Shown: positions 12,106 through 22,776 of the stretch, piece after piece
Layout: every line of letters begins with the position of its first letter
Position numbering within the stretch: position 1 is the stretch's first letter
DNA from: Siphonodentalium dalli
Lineage: Eukaryota; Mollusca; Scaphopoda; Gadilida; Siphonodentaliidae
DNA: 64,000 nucleotides
Assembly: GCA_032622095.1 (NCBI GenBank)
Contig: CP136064.1
Location: 145,533,954 to 145,597,953 of the forward strand
Direction of reading: 5' to 3'
Notes under the pieces: generated by a model
The model's database searches: none
What the model was told of the DNA's origin: nothing
What the model saw: only the letters and a program-made list of their open reading frames with translations
Position numbers and translations under genes: made by a program

Positions 12106-12213
12106 GATCTGAACGCTAATCACAGACACAACGTGGAACCGGAAGTGGAACAGTGTGAACAGAAACAGAGTTGGAAAATTCGCAAAACGTGAGTCTAACT
12201 GTTTATTATCATA

Positions 12214-13126
12214 ATGGCTACCCAAACTGCTGGTGTTCTCACCCCATTAACAGAGGCTATCAATTCACAAATCGCTGCCATGGCTATGTCAATCGTAACG
12301 CAAGTAGTAACACCATTTGACGGAAACCCTTATAGGTACCACGGGTGGATCAAGTCAATAGAAAAATGCGCGGTTTTGACGAGGGCTAACGAAACGAAGA
12401 AACCTTTCCAGAGTAGCACGGGCCCAGTTTCGGATTTTCTGCAAAGATATTTGGCTGCAAATCCTAACGCCACGTGGCAAGAAACGAAAACCGAATTATC
12501 TAGTCGATTTGTCGAGATAAACGATAGTCAATTCGATGCTAAGAAAAATTAAGCAAAAACACAACGAGAATTTACATGTGCTCGCCGAGCGAATTTTGGA
12601 AAAGCGACCATCGTATACAGGGACCAACCAGGGGGGGGGGGGTCAACGCAGTTCAAGGTCAATTCGTAGGTTTTTATATTGACGCTTTAAGAAGCGACAG
12701 CCTGAAAATGAAATTGATTAGAGATGCGCCGTGGACACTAAAATTGGCGGCGGAAATCGCTATGCGAGAAATGGGAATCCACCGTGTATTCAACCTGTGG
12801 ACAGGGCGCGAAAATTACAACGAAATCGAAACGGAACCTATGGAAGCCGATCATTTTAGAAACAACGGCCGAAAACAGCCTGCGAAATATGCGAGCGCGA
12901 CAACCACACAACCCGCGAACATCGATTGCGTCCGCGACAGGTACATGTAGAAGAAGTAATTAAACACCAAAAAGCGATCGAATGTTGGACATGCCGAGGT
13001 GATCATTTTGTCCGTGACTACCCCTTTAAGACCGAAAACCAAAGACACATATCTTGCTGGGTTTGTTAAGGTAATCATTTGGCTAGAAATTGCCCCTCTA
13101 AGTCTGGAAACCCAACATGTGGGCAA
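12214..13126 (+). pseudogene. gag: Gag polyprotein with two zinc knuckles, frameshifted
   Basis: Gag would form the retroelement particle and bind its RNA. The first segment (12,214-12,552) starts at an ATG and holds a capsid-type region (VTPFDGNPYRYHGWIKSIEK near residue 35; VSDFLQRYLAANP near residue 75). Near 12,540 a frameshift moves the reading to another frame (KIKQKHNEN...AERI), and a run of ten G at about 12,631 moves it again into 12,640-12,950. Two CCHC knuckles follow in one frame at 12,980-13,110. The first, CWTCRGDHFVRDY, has its last Cys changed to Tyr; the second, CWVC-stop-GNHLARNC, has an in-frame TAA. The order capsid region, then paired knuckles is ordinary for Ty3/gypsy. 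Confidence 0.85.
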
Positions 13127-13390
13127 TGGGAAACACCCTTAACCCCATCCAGGGGAATCCACCGAAACCGACCAAATCGATCACGTAACCCATCCCACAA
13201 TGCACCACATCACAGCCGGAAGTTTCCGACAGCAAACAAACCTCCGCAACTAATGACCCTACCTACATACCCAAAAAACTAGAAAGTCCTCTCATTGAGA
13301 CCACATATGAGAGGAGTTTCAGCATCAATATTGTAGGTAACCCCCAGCTCGTGTTTAGTTAGAATAGGTAAAAATAAATATCGCTCATTA

Positions 13391-13879
13391 GTGGATAGTG
13401 GCGCAGAAGTGTCATTGATTCACAAACACGTCTATGATGCATTGCAGTTTCGACCAAAACTAACTAGGGAACACATTAACCTCAGCTCCGTGAATGGGAA
13501 ATCTTTAGGTGTGCTTGGTAGCATGGAACTAACTTTCATAATGGCAAAAATAATATTAACTCATAAATTTGATGTGGTGAATGATATGACCCGGAATATG
13601 ATCTTAGGGAGGGATTGGTTGACCTCTCGGGGGGTCAGACTGTATTACGATCTAGGATGTCTCAAAATCAGTGACGTATATGTCACATTGGAGGAAGATG
13701 CACATATAGCTTCTCTTTTGAGATTAGTTCACAAAGTTAGTTTAAAACCTGAAACTACGACTTTATGTATGGGGAAATCGAAAGAATTAGCTGCACTTCA
13801 CAAATCGACGTTAGTAGAAGTGGCCCAAATCGAGAAAGGTTATCTGGCATCGGAACCTGGTCTGGAAATTAGCAACTAA
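13391..13879 (+). CDS. pro: Retropepsin-like aspartic protease
   Basis: This is the element's polyprotein-processing protease. The active-site motif DSGAEVSLI sits at the very start of the segment, and the flap-distal conserved motif NMILGRDWLTSRGV lies near residue 75, the usual spacing for a retropepsin. The frame is open upstream into SLV, so the displayed start is not the natural N-terminus: the protease should be released from a Gag-Pol precursor. The domain itself shows no stop. It ends at a stop at 13,879, after which no clear coding is seen until about 13,990. Confidence 0.85.
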   Translation: MDSGAEVSLIHKHVYDALQFRPKLTREHINLSSVNGKSLGVLGSMELTFIMAKIILTHKFDVVNDMTRNMILGRDWLTSRGVRLYYDLGCLKISDVYVTLEEDAHIASLLRLVHKVSLKPETTTLCMGKSKELAALHKSTLVEVAQIEKGYLASEPGLEISN

Positions 13880-13993
13880 ATTTCGGGATTGGGTAAGTCC
13901 CAGTGCTACTTATCAATAACACTAATAAGACCTTTCACCTATGGCGATGCAGCGTAGTGGGGAAGGCAGTCATATGCAAACCAGGCACTAACT

Positions 13994-15520
13994 TTGAAGT
14001 CAACTCTTTTTCACGGGGCCCTCTTTTCACAGGGCCCTCAATTCCAAACAGCCAGCAATTACCCCCACAATGACTACTCTCAGAGGCACACCGATTATAA
14101 CCGGGCAGACAACTCTAAATCAGCGCCCCCTACAATCGAAAAAAGATTGAATTTCGCTGACGTTTTATGCCCCGATCAATATCGAGAGGCACTGTTGAAG
14201 TTGCTGAAATACAACTCAGACATTTTTGCTGAGAAAGTCACTGAGCTGACTCAGACCAGCACAGTTAAAATGCACATCGACACAGGAAATCATCCTCCGA
14301 TAAAACTTCGCCTGTATCGCACCCGCTTAAATAAACGACTGCTGATCGAAACTGCCATAAATGGTATGCTTGAAGCAGACATTATCAGGCCAAGTTCCAG
14401 TGCTTGGTCAGCGCCAATCGTCCTGGCAGACAAACGCGACGTCACAAAACGGTTTTCGCTGACTTCAGAATTAAATTCCATAACCAAACCCATGTCGTAC
14501 CCACTTCCGCTCATCGACGATATTTTGGCACTTCTTGGAAAGTCTAAATTCTTTACCACACTCGATCTGAAGAGCGGATACTGGCAATGCCATGTCGCTG
14601 AAGAAGACAAGAAAAAGACAGCTTTCGCATGCCACCGAGACCTCTTTGAATTCAACTCTATGACTTTTGGACTCCGATATGCTGGCGGTGTTTTCTCCAA
14701 GCTTATGGCACAAGTATTATGTGGAATGGGTGATTACGCAATTGCGTACTTAGACGACATTTTAATATACAGTGAGTCCCTCGAATTACACTTGGAACAT
14801 GTCCAAAAAGTCTTTGACAAATTGCGCCAACATACTCTAAAATTAAAATTAATAAAGTGCCAGTTTTTGCAACAGGAAAAGAAATATTTGGGTTTTATAA
14901 TCGACGCCGATGGTGTCCGACCTGACCCTGACAAGGTCAAGGCCATCCGGTCTCTTGCACCCCCAACTTCGGTAAAGGAGATGCGTTCCTTCATTGGCAT
15001 GAGTAACTACTATCGTAGATTCGTCCCCTCATTTTCACAGATTGCCGAACCTCTGGTGCAACTTACAAAAATATATGCTAAATTCAAATGGGACCAAGCT
15101 TGCAAAATTTCATTCGATAAACTAAAAGAAAATCTGACAGCAGTACCCCTCCTCGCCTACCCGAATACAGCTACGCCGTATACGTTGTATACCGGTGAAA
15201 GTGACATTTGTATATGCGAAGATGGCATTGAAGAACCAATATATTATCTCTCACACAAACTTGGTGATACTCAAACCCGGTGGCCAACTGTCGAAAAAGA
15301 GGCATATGCAATTCACTTTGCATTGCAAAGGCTGGACCATTACCTCCTTAATGCCACCTTTACAATAAAAACAGATCATAAACCATTGACATATCTCTTG
15401 GAATCCCCATGCAGAACAAGAAAATCCAACAATGGGCTTTGGGCATAGCTGGATATAACTGCAACATTGAATACATAGCAGGCGCAGATAATCACTGTGC
15501 AGACATGCCCAGTTGAACAC
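13994..15520 (+). pseudogene. pol: Reverse transcriptase and RNase H of Ty3/gypsy element
   Basis: The RT spans roughly residues 75-320 of the 484-residue open segment. Visible motifs are FFTTLDLKSGYWQ, FNSMTFGLRYAGGVFSKLM, the catalytic AIAYLDDILIYS and the thumb YLGFIIDADGVRPDP. The connection and RNase H follow, with EKEAYAIHFALQRLDHYL and FTIKTDHKPLTYLLES. Two changes hit conserved places: the first RNase H aspartate region reads LYTGESD where YTDASD is usual, and the RT region before the palm reads RFSLTSELNSIT instead of RF.VDYR.LN. A frameshift at about 15,405-15,415 moves the RNase H tail into another frame (KIQQWALGIAGY...IAGADNHCADMPS, ending near 15,517). Confidence 0.92.
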
Positions 15521-15555
15521 CCCCTAATGCATTTACAGAACAGGAAAAGTCAGAA

Positions 15556-17256
15556 GTGGATATAAATGACAATAACCTTACAATCGCTGAAACCCAGGCA
15601 GAAATAGCCGCCTTAAATTCATCTAAATTTCAACCCAAAGATTTTGTAAGCTGCGAGGTAACACCAAAGGAGATGCCGAGTAAAAATCAAATTGGTAAGG
15701 CCTATCAGCCTACCGACCTACTGTTCAACAAGCCCGACTTCAATATGCTTGAGGAACAAAAGAAAGACCCGGAAATTGCGTCAGTTCTGGACGCCCTCGA
15801 CAAAGGCGAGGACACCCGGAATGACAAACACTTGATGATTGATGGGGTACTATATTACCTCTCAATTGCTGACCCAGAACCGACCCCACGCCTTTGGGTA
15901 CCCACACATCTTCAAACCAATATAATCCAACAATACCATGATAACAATGGCCATGTTGGAATAGACAAAACACATGATGCAATGAGATCGAAATATTTTT
16001 GACACAGACTGTTTAAGGAACTCAATTGATACGTTGGCAAATGTGTGACTTGCCAAGTCAGGTCTCTGCAGAAACAGTCCCCCAAAATGCAAATGACGGA
16101 TACGCCCCCTTACCATTATGCTAAAATTGTCGTTATCGGGTAATCGTTATATTATCAGCTTCGTAGATTTATATAGCGGGTGGGCGGAAGCATTTTCGGT
16201 CAAGGACAAGTTATCTGATAACATTGTTCATGTCTTGATCGAGGAAATATTCACGCGACATGGATGCCCCCTGGAAATAATCACCGATAATGCCAGTGAG
16301 AACATAAATTACAAGGTCAGGGACACTTTGAAGGCTTTAAACATTCATCACGTGACTACGTCCTATTATCACCCCCAGAGCAATGCTAAAGTTGAGAGAT
16401 TCCACCGCAGTTTGAAAGACGTAATATCAAAGAAAATGGCGGACCAGCTAATTTAAATCAAGCACTAGCTGCGATCCGATTTAACAAAAATGAAACTTAA
16501 AAATTTTCCCCCTTTTTCTTGTTATACAACCGGGACGTCGTGTTCCCAATAGACAATCTCTTGAAACCTAGGCGTAAATACGCTGGGGAAGACTATCATC
16601 AAATAGCTTTACAACAACAACATAAATCATTTATGATGGTACACAAACACGTGAAACAGGCAAAACGCCAACAAGCAGCGAAATTTGACAAAAAGGCCAA
16701 AGACACCAAATTCGAGACCGGCGAGGCCGTCTATGTTAAGAATCACTACGAAAAACTTGAAATTAAATGGAAACCCTACTTCCACATAACCAAGCGAATA
16801 ACGCGCGTTACTTTTGAATTAAGAAATCAATTAACTGGGAAGGTCACACAGTCCCATGCTGAACATATGCGCAAGGCCAACCTTGAATGGGAAATCCCCA
16901 AGACTGACACCAACAAACGTGCCCAAACGTTTGTGGTACCCCCAGAAGACGAAGTTAGCGACGCCCCTGCCTCTAACCCTCAGAGTAGCTCTTCTGGCGA
17001 TGAGACAGAACCATTGCCAGATGATGTAATCGCTCGATTTCGGAAACAATGTTCAGACTCCGATGATGAAGATGTCCCTTTAAGCGAGCTTAAGTTGCGC
17101 TTACAGCGTCGAAAAGCGCGGCTCATGCGTTCAGGGTCATTACAAAACCATTACTCGTCCACGGACGAGGAAACAGTGCCGAAGTGGCGCCACTGCACAA
17201 CGTGCTTCGGCACCTCGTCGGTACAAGCGCAAAATAGTAGAGAAGCTTACAAGTAA
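15556..17256 (+). pseudogene. int: Retroviral-type integrase with GPY/F-like tail, broken
   Basis: The integrase would insert the cDNA. Its HHCC zinc-binding domain is visible across a stop: YHDNNGHVGIDKTH then, after stops at about 16,000 and 16,027, KCVTCQ. The catalytic core (16,118-16,456) has GNRYIISFVDLYSGW, TDNASEN and YHPQSNAKVERFHRSL, supplying the second Asp and the Glu. The first catalytic Asp region, expected just before LSLSGNRY, is scrambled by a frameshift near 16,110. A stop at 16,456 and another frame change precede the C-terminal segment (16,519-17,256): LYNRDVVFPIDNLLKPRRKY, then a GPY/F-like WKPYFHI, then an acidic Ser-rich tail. I see no chromodomain. Confidence 0.9.
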
Positions 17257-18374
17257 TGAGAGCCTGGATGACGAATTCATGGAAGTGGTCGCCATTGAAT
17301 CAACTCCTCGCGCCCTACTATCCGCAATAATAATGGAATGCTCGAACCATTGACTTGGGGTTCATTACAGAATGAATGAGACCCTGCTTTTAACTGCTTC
17401 TAACCTGGCTTCATAAATATTGAAAATATTTAGCCCAATGCCCCAACAGCATCGCAATAGGTAGGCATGTCCGAATCGATTACAGGTCGCACGTTCCCAT
17501 GGACATACTACCTATACATGGTAAATTACTGTTACCTACCGATCAACCGTTGAGCCTTACAATCGTATGCCGAGAGATAACGAGCACCGCGCCAACACGA
17601 ATAACACCACCCTTAGGGTTACTATGTTTAAGCGCTTCCTGCACGAATTAAAAGCGACCAAAAGGATTCACTTAGTGACTTAGTGAATGAAATAGTATCA
17701 CCCCAATGAATGGGATAGATGACCATGGTGGTGTAATGCCCTTGTAATAACAAGCATTAGTAATTTTCATTTCATCGACTCACAAGTTTTGTGGGAAATT
17801 TATTAAACTGCACTTGCCAAGGTTAGCCATTATGTACAATAAGCAGTTAGACCAGCGACATGAGGATATCCGAAAATGGTCGTGCTCAAGGAGCCCATAG
17901 ATGAAGCAGTGGAGACGGATGCACCAAAGCCGTCTGCACCATTCCGGGACAACACTCAGGAACGCCTATATCCAATTATAGCCATCAGAGGCTAACCACA
18001 TCTGTGGCGGATTTGGATCAGTATCACTTATATATATTATGTTTTGTATTCATGTATTCCGCATTTTCTTCATACCAATTTTGTTATTGTTATTAGCATC
18101 ATTGTAATTAGATAGACATTATGCATCTACTTTATGAATTTCTCATTATTTCATATATTAGTCAGCGAATCGCAATAATAACATAATTTGGATGTAGATG
18201 GACATGTTCGCATTTCTCAGATTTCAAATATTATCATGAATGTATTATCGATTGTTGAAGAGGGAGTAACATACCTGACATGTAATTATATATTCGACGT
18301 CAGAAATTAGTCATCTCGATCCATCTGGTATTTGAACCGTTCGTCGCCAATAAATAGCCGCACGAGGTGGCCGA
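17257..18374 (+). other. Gypsy internal region downstream of integrase; no clear gene
   Basis: About 1.1 kb between integrase and the last open frame show no recognisable protein. It could be decayed third-ORF sequence or 3' untranslated region. Confidence 0.4.
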
Positions 18375-18719
18375 TTGACCAGTCATATTATACACGTAGC
18401 ATGCTCACGTTGTTTTCTGTCTAATTATTATAGTTCCACCAATCAGTCGGTCGCCGGAGCCGAGGCAGCAGCCAGGCCCGATCAGGCAGAACTCGCCCTG
18501 CTTCCGGAAAATGAAGTCCTCGCCGAAGAAAGACCCCCGACTCCGCCGACGCTGAGGGCATTCTTCACCAATTACCAGCGTCTAATCGATGATGGTCTGT
18601 ACGTGCCCTATGTATTCCCGGCGGAAGACGAGGACGGCGAGGAAGAGGAAGCCAGTGGGGACGAGTACATTCGGGTACATTCCACCGGCACCTCTGTTCC
18701 CGGGCCATCTGGAGCATGA
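18375..18719 (+). CDS. Small acidic ORF before the 3' LTR, function unknown
   Basis: This open frame of 114 residues lies between integrase and the 3' LTR, where some gypsy elements carry a third gene. It has a proline/threonine segment (PPTPPTLRAFF), then NYQRLIDDGLYVPYVF and an acidic run (EDEDGEEEEASGDE). There is no signal peptide, furin site or membrane segment, so envelope identity is not supported. It may equally be a chance frame in decayed DNA. Confidence 0.35.
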   Translation: MTSHIIHVACSRCFLSNYYSSTNQSVAGAEAAARPDQAELALLPENEVLAEERPPTPPTLRAFFTNYQRLIDDGLYVPYVFPAEDEDGEEEEASGDEYIRVHSTGTSVPGPSGA

Positions 18720-18854
18720 AAACTGGGATGAGCTGTAACCAAAGGCCAACCCCACCCATGACCGCCTCACGACGATAACGACACGGACTGAAATGACTAT
18801 GACAACGCCATGCGATTTCAATCATAGCTTTAAATCGAAAAAGTGAAGGAGTAA

Positions 18855-19633
18855 TGTACCAAGACACACTGAGGGACAGAACCTTCAACCCATGGAAGCA
18901 GACAATCTTCAGTTCGTAGGGGCTGCACGATTTACCATATATATCGGCACCCCTCTTAACTATATCGAGATATGAAATTCGAAGCAATCGACAGCTTACT
19001 ACACATGAAGTAGAGAACTAATGCAGCGTGTAGGCGGAGAATAGACTTAGAAGTATACAACGAAATTTTCGGATAAGCGCGAGTAGCTATCGCCGAGAAG
19101 ATGACCATTGGAATCGAATGCAGCACGCTATACGAGAAGAGAAACCTATAGAAGACATAGAAGGATGACCTTCGCCTGATTACCCGTTTTATGAGCCATG
19201 TAAAATGCTTCAGGTGCACCACGACAAGAAAAACTATAAAGATTCCCGGATTTTCATAGAGAAATCATCATGCTTTGGAACTCCCTCGAGTCGACACTAG
19301 TACTCGTACTACCGACGCAGAGATGCCAAGAAGACAGCTAGGAGCTCTCGACGGAACATGGATAGGAATACAAGGTAAACATTACAATCTTGTATTTCTA
19401 ATAACGCTACCCCGATGGACCAACGAAGAAGCGAAGCAGACGACAGGCCGATGAACTCAACTGCATATCAACTTATGAGGACGCGAGAAGACCCCAATCC
19501 GAGCAGACGACAGGAAGACGAACACAACTAGGAGGAGCCAGATGCCGACGAATGAATACCATTGACTTTGTTATAATTAAATAATCAAATCGTTGTGATT
19601 GTCTAAGCGTTATATGTACCCCGTATTGGCACA
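18855..19633 (+). repeat. 3' LTR
   Basis: It begins TGTACCAAGACACAC and ends TTGGCACA, 779 bases, and aligns along its whole length with the 5' LTR. The terminal TTGGTACA has become TTGGCACA here. A purine-rich tract (AAAAAGTGAAGGAGTAA) just upstream is the candidate polypurine primer for plus-strand synthesis. Confidence 0.92.
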
Positions 19634-19711
19634 TTTGTTCATGACCGCGGACACTAGAAACTAACATAGAACATTTGTATACCTGTCATTTTGTGACGGA
19701 CAACCCCCTAG
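19634..19711 (+). mobile_element. Helitron-like copy 5, 3' end after the gypsy insertion
   Basis: It begins with the duplicated TTTG, continues TTCATGACCGCGG as in other copies, and ends in the hairpin CCTGTCATTTTGTGACGG and CTAG (19708-19711). It is contiguous with copy 6. Confidence 0.85.
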
Positions 19712-21087
19712 TCTATATATATAAAAACCCGTCGTATGTGTGTGTGTGTCTGTCTGTATAACTCGGTCACGCTTTTGGCGCGTTTATAACTTTTCAACCA
19801 TCTGTGCAATGTGGACCAAATTTGTACCACGGCCTATATTATGTCGTAAAAGATGACTCACCAAATTTTAAGTCAATTGGCCAAAGCATACCTGAGATCT
19901 AACATGGTCCCGAAATACAGTATTTGCACCCTTGTAAGTGTAGACTATTTCTTATGACGTTTGTCGAAATGACGTCATGTGACGTCGCACTCAAACCCAC
20001 ATTAGCTTTGCTATTGTCTACGAAACTTCCATGCGCGCTAACAGCGTTGTTGGAAATAGGCGCTAAATTAATTTGTCAGTTCAGAACTTCAGGTTGAGTG
20101 TGAATAGAAGTAACAAATGTTGATTTTGTCATGAAAGTGCATGTAGTGGGTGTAGAGTCGAGATTCGAACGCTCTACCATCGTTGGGAATGGGCGCTAAT
20201 ATGGTATTTTAATTTGCCAGTTCGGTGTGAACATAAGTAAAGAATGCTGTATTTGTTATGAAAGTTGTGCGGAAGATGGCGAATGGACAGTCTGACAGTC
20301 AGTGGGTATACCGTTCTGTAGATTCGCCGGAACTCGGTTAGAAAAACCACATTCCCGAGCCGGAACTAATATAGTGTAAACAATACTGCCCACGCTAATT
20401 AATGCTCTTTTAATATTTCAGTTGAATGTAAATATGATGAAAGAATGTTTAAAAGATCAAAATGTGCACGAAGTGCGCGCTGTTTAAGGTCATATAATGT
20501 GCGCCAAGTGCACAAAGGGGCAGCAAGCCCCTCCATCGCTAAATAAAGGCTACCGATTGGAGCCTGTTTCAGTTAGTATATAGTAATAAAGTAAAATATC
20601 TTGATTGTTGCGTTCTGTATGTGCATGCATATGCATGTATATATGTGGGTTGGGGAGAAGGGGGGCGGGAAATACAGTTTTATTTCAAATAAAGTGTTCC
20701 CAAAAATGGGCCTGTGATCCTTAGGTTACATGCTGAATGCAGGCACCCAAGGGGATCCGTTTAAGATCAAAATGTGCCGCAAGCCCCCTTCATCGCTGAA
20801 TAAACGCGCCCGAATTGAGTATGTTTCAGTTAGTATATAGTAATATTTAAAGTAATATGCTGATTTTGTTTCGTTCAATATGTGCATGCGCATATATGTG
20901 GGGTGGGTATGTGTAGAAATACAGTTTTAGTGAAATAAAGTGTTCCCTCGCGCATTCAGTGAAAAAAAAGAGAAGCATGACCATTGGATTTCTTCTATAG
21001 AAATAAGAATTTGTTCATGACCACGGACAGTAGAAACTAACAAAGAACATTTGTATACCCGTCATTTTGTGACGGGCAACCCCCTAG
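19712..21087 (+). mobile_element. Helitron-like copy 6
   Basis: This is a complete copy of 1,376 bases from TCTATATATATAAAAACCCG to the perfect CCCGTCA/TGACGGG hairpin and CTAG (21084-21087), followed by T. TGACGTCA is at 19970-19977. It carries the empty gypsy target site GAATTTGTTCATG near 21,009. It is the cleanest reference copy in the window and is non-coding. Confidence 0.87.
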
Positions 21088-21394
21088 TCTTGTAATATTC
21101 CTTTACAGAAACTAGCGCTCGTGTATAACACATTCCACTCACCCTAAAACACCTACCGAGCAGGACCCGGCTTAAAAACCGACCCAGCACTAGCTTGGGG
21201 TGGGGTGCAAGGAACTTCAGACACATAAGTGACCAATAGCTCTCATCGAGTTGGGAAGGACATATACCAGCATATGTTCGGCCCGGTTGCCGCTAGTAGT
21301 ATTGGCCGGCACTCTGGCCCACTTCCTCGCTCGTCGCCACTCTGGCCCATGGGCGAGAGGTGAGCCAGAGTGGCGGTACAGCTCTTCCCTGGAC
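21088..21394. other. Spacer with direct repeat of the adjacent hairpin arm
   Basis: No gene is seen. From about 21,306 to 21,350 it holds a direct copy of the hairpin arm that follows (GGCACTCTGGCCCAC...CTCGCTCGTCGCC), so the region consists of one direct and one inverted repetition of a 45-base GC-rich unit. Confidence 0.5.
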
Positions 21395-21483
21395 CGCCAC
21401 TCTGGCCCACCCCCTCGCTCGTCGCCACTCTGGCCCATGGGCCAGATTGGCGACGAGCGAGAGGGTGGGCCAGAGTGTCCGCC
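21395..21483. repeat. GC-rich near-perfect hairpin
   Basis: Two arms of about 43 bases (CGCCACTCTGGCCCACC... and complement) meet at GGCCCATGGGCC (21432-21443) with almost no loop. Base composition is far more GC-rich than the surroundings. It lies 54 bases outside the left Polinton end. Confidence 0.88.
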
Positions 21484-21537
21484 CAGGACCGAGTTCATCG
21501 GTCCAGAGGTTGTGTTAGATTCCAAAAGAGTAAGGTG

Positions 21538-21768
21538 AGCGCTTCGAAGGGGTTTGTTTTGACAGAAAAGAGCATAATTTACCAATGTTTCGATTTTTTC
21601 TCGGATTCTAATGGCAGTGTGGTAAGCAAAGGGCGTTCCCCTTCGCTGGACACACTTAACTTAGAATAATACCGAGAACAAAATCGAAGCATTTGTAAAT
21701 TGTGCTACTTTACCAGTGCATTTTTAATAAAAGCGAAAGTCTTCGAATATATTCGAAGACGGTAGCGC
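21538..21768 (+). repeat. Left terminal inverted repeat of the Polinton
   Basis: It matches the reverse complement of 29,986-30,215 nearly throughout. Landmarks are AGCGCTTCGAAG at the outer end, the palindromic block GGGCGTTCCCCTTCGCTGG, and the small hairpin CTTCGAATATATTCGAAG near the inner edge. Confidence 0.92.
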
Positions 21769-21876
21769 TGAGAAAATGTGCATGCAAGAGCCATCTGATA
21801 TCAGGTTTTGGGTGGCCCTGAAAAGGACCGTTTTACGTCGGATCACAAGAAAAGTGGATAAGGGGTCTTTAGGAAC

Positions 21877-22346
21877 TCAAATCCATCCTCTTGGTCCAAC
21901 TCCCGAAACACAAGCGAACCCTCGATGAGAGATGGAAATATACCTTTCGGTATACTCACATTCCTCACTGGGGATACGCTGAATCTGTATTGCTTTTTCT
22001 CTCTCCAAAACACGAGTTGTCTTTGCAGAAGGGTTGCCGCCACCGTGAGTAAGACATCTGTTGTCCCAAGCCATTCGATATGTTATATCTCCTGTCCACT
22101 GAACAGTGTAGGATTTCGAGCCCAAAGTTGCACAGACAAAAGTGAATAGTTCAAAGAACTTTTCACCTGTACCATACACCACACAGGAAAGGACCTCCAC
22201 ACCGCAATGTCCCTCGGGGCCGATACACGGATGGCTCTGACATAAGATCCAAGATCAGTTACAGCGTATTCCATCGTGGAGAAATGATATGCTCTAAATG
22301 GGATTTTGTTATATGTAAAACGCGCGGACGTCGTTGGCGACGTCAT
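21877..22346 (-). pseudogene. Possible broken gene near the left end, unidentified
   Basis: Two overlapping minus-strand frames could form one protein if a frameshift near 22,200 is assumed: an ATG-started N-terminal piece (MTSPTTSARFTYNKIPF) and a longer piece (VVYGTGEKFFELFTFV, WTGDITYRMAWDN). Amino acid use looks protein-like, but I recognise no family. It lies in the position of a last gene in the minus-strand cluster. It could also be chance frames. Confidence 0.3.
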
Positions 22347-22776
22347 TGTGTTTTTCTACCAATTTTCCCGAACGTCATTTCAAATGTGTTTCTTTTTTGG
22401 TGAATTAAGATCTTCATCGACATTGCCGAAGACGATCATTAAAAACAGACACTGTTTTTCAACAACATAACTTCTTTGAATTAAGAATCAACATATTTAC
22501 AACTCATCATGAAATTATCATATTTACAATCAATAATTGGTAATGCAATGAACATATTTTACATTTGGTAACTCATTTCATCATTAATTAACATTCAACA
22601 TATTTACAAATGATTATGAGCACATGTTATCAATAATGAAATTCACAGTAAGTCTTACAAGTTTGTGAAATATATGTTTTGGAGTAATGTTTCTGATTCT
22701 TTTCGTAAGGGCTCATAGTTTCTGTAAAACCAATCAAATACTTTTCTATCATTTTTGAAGTAGTCACCATCAAAAT
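22347..22776. other. AT-rich gap in the Polinton; no gene seen
   Basis: No frame with protein-like composition is seen. ATTTACAA-type stretches recur (ACATATTTACAA several times between 22,480 and 22,610), suggesting local slippage. Confidence 0.5.

Larger units (their letters stand above)
11286..19633 (+). mobile_element. Ty3/gypsy LTR retrotransposon, full-length but decayed
   Basis: Two LTRs bracket gag, protease, RT, RNase H and integrase remnants in the order PR-RT-RH-IN, which defines Ty3/gypsy rather than copia. A 4-bp duplication TTTG (11282-11285 and 19634-19637) flanks it. The empty site is visible in sister Helitron copy 6 as GAATTTGTTCATG. All proteins have frameshifts or stops, so it cannot be autonomous as it stands. 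Confidence 0.93.

Noticed and set aside
14290-14713. Minus-strand frames of 80-136 codons opposite the gypsy RT
   Set aside because: Shadows of the RT coding strand.
18375-18719. Envelope gene of the gypsy element
   Set aside because: No signal peptide, cleavage site or transmembrane segment in the frame.
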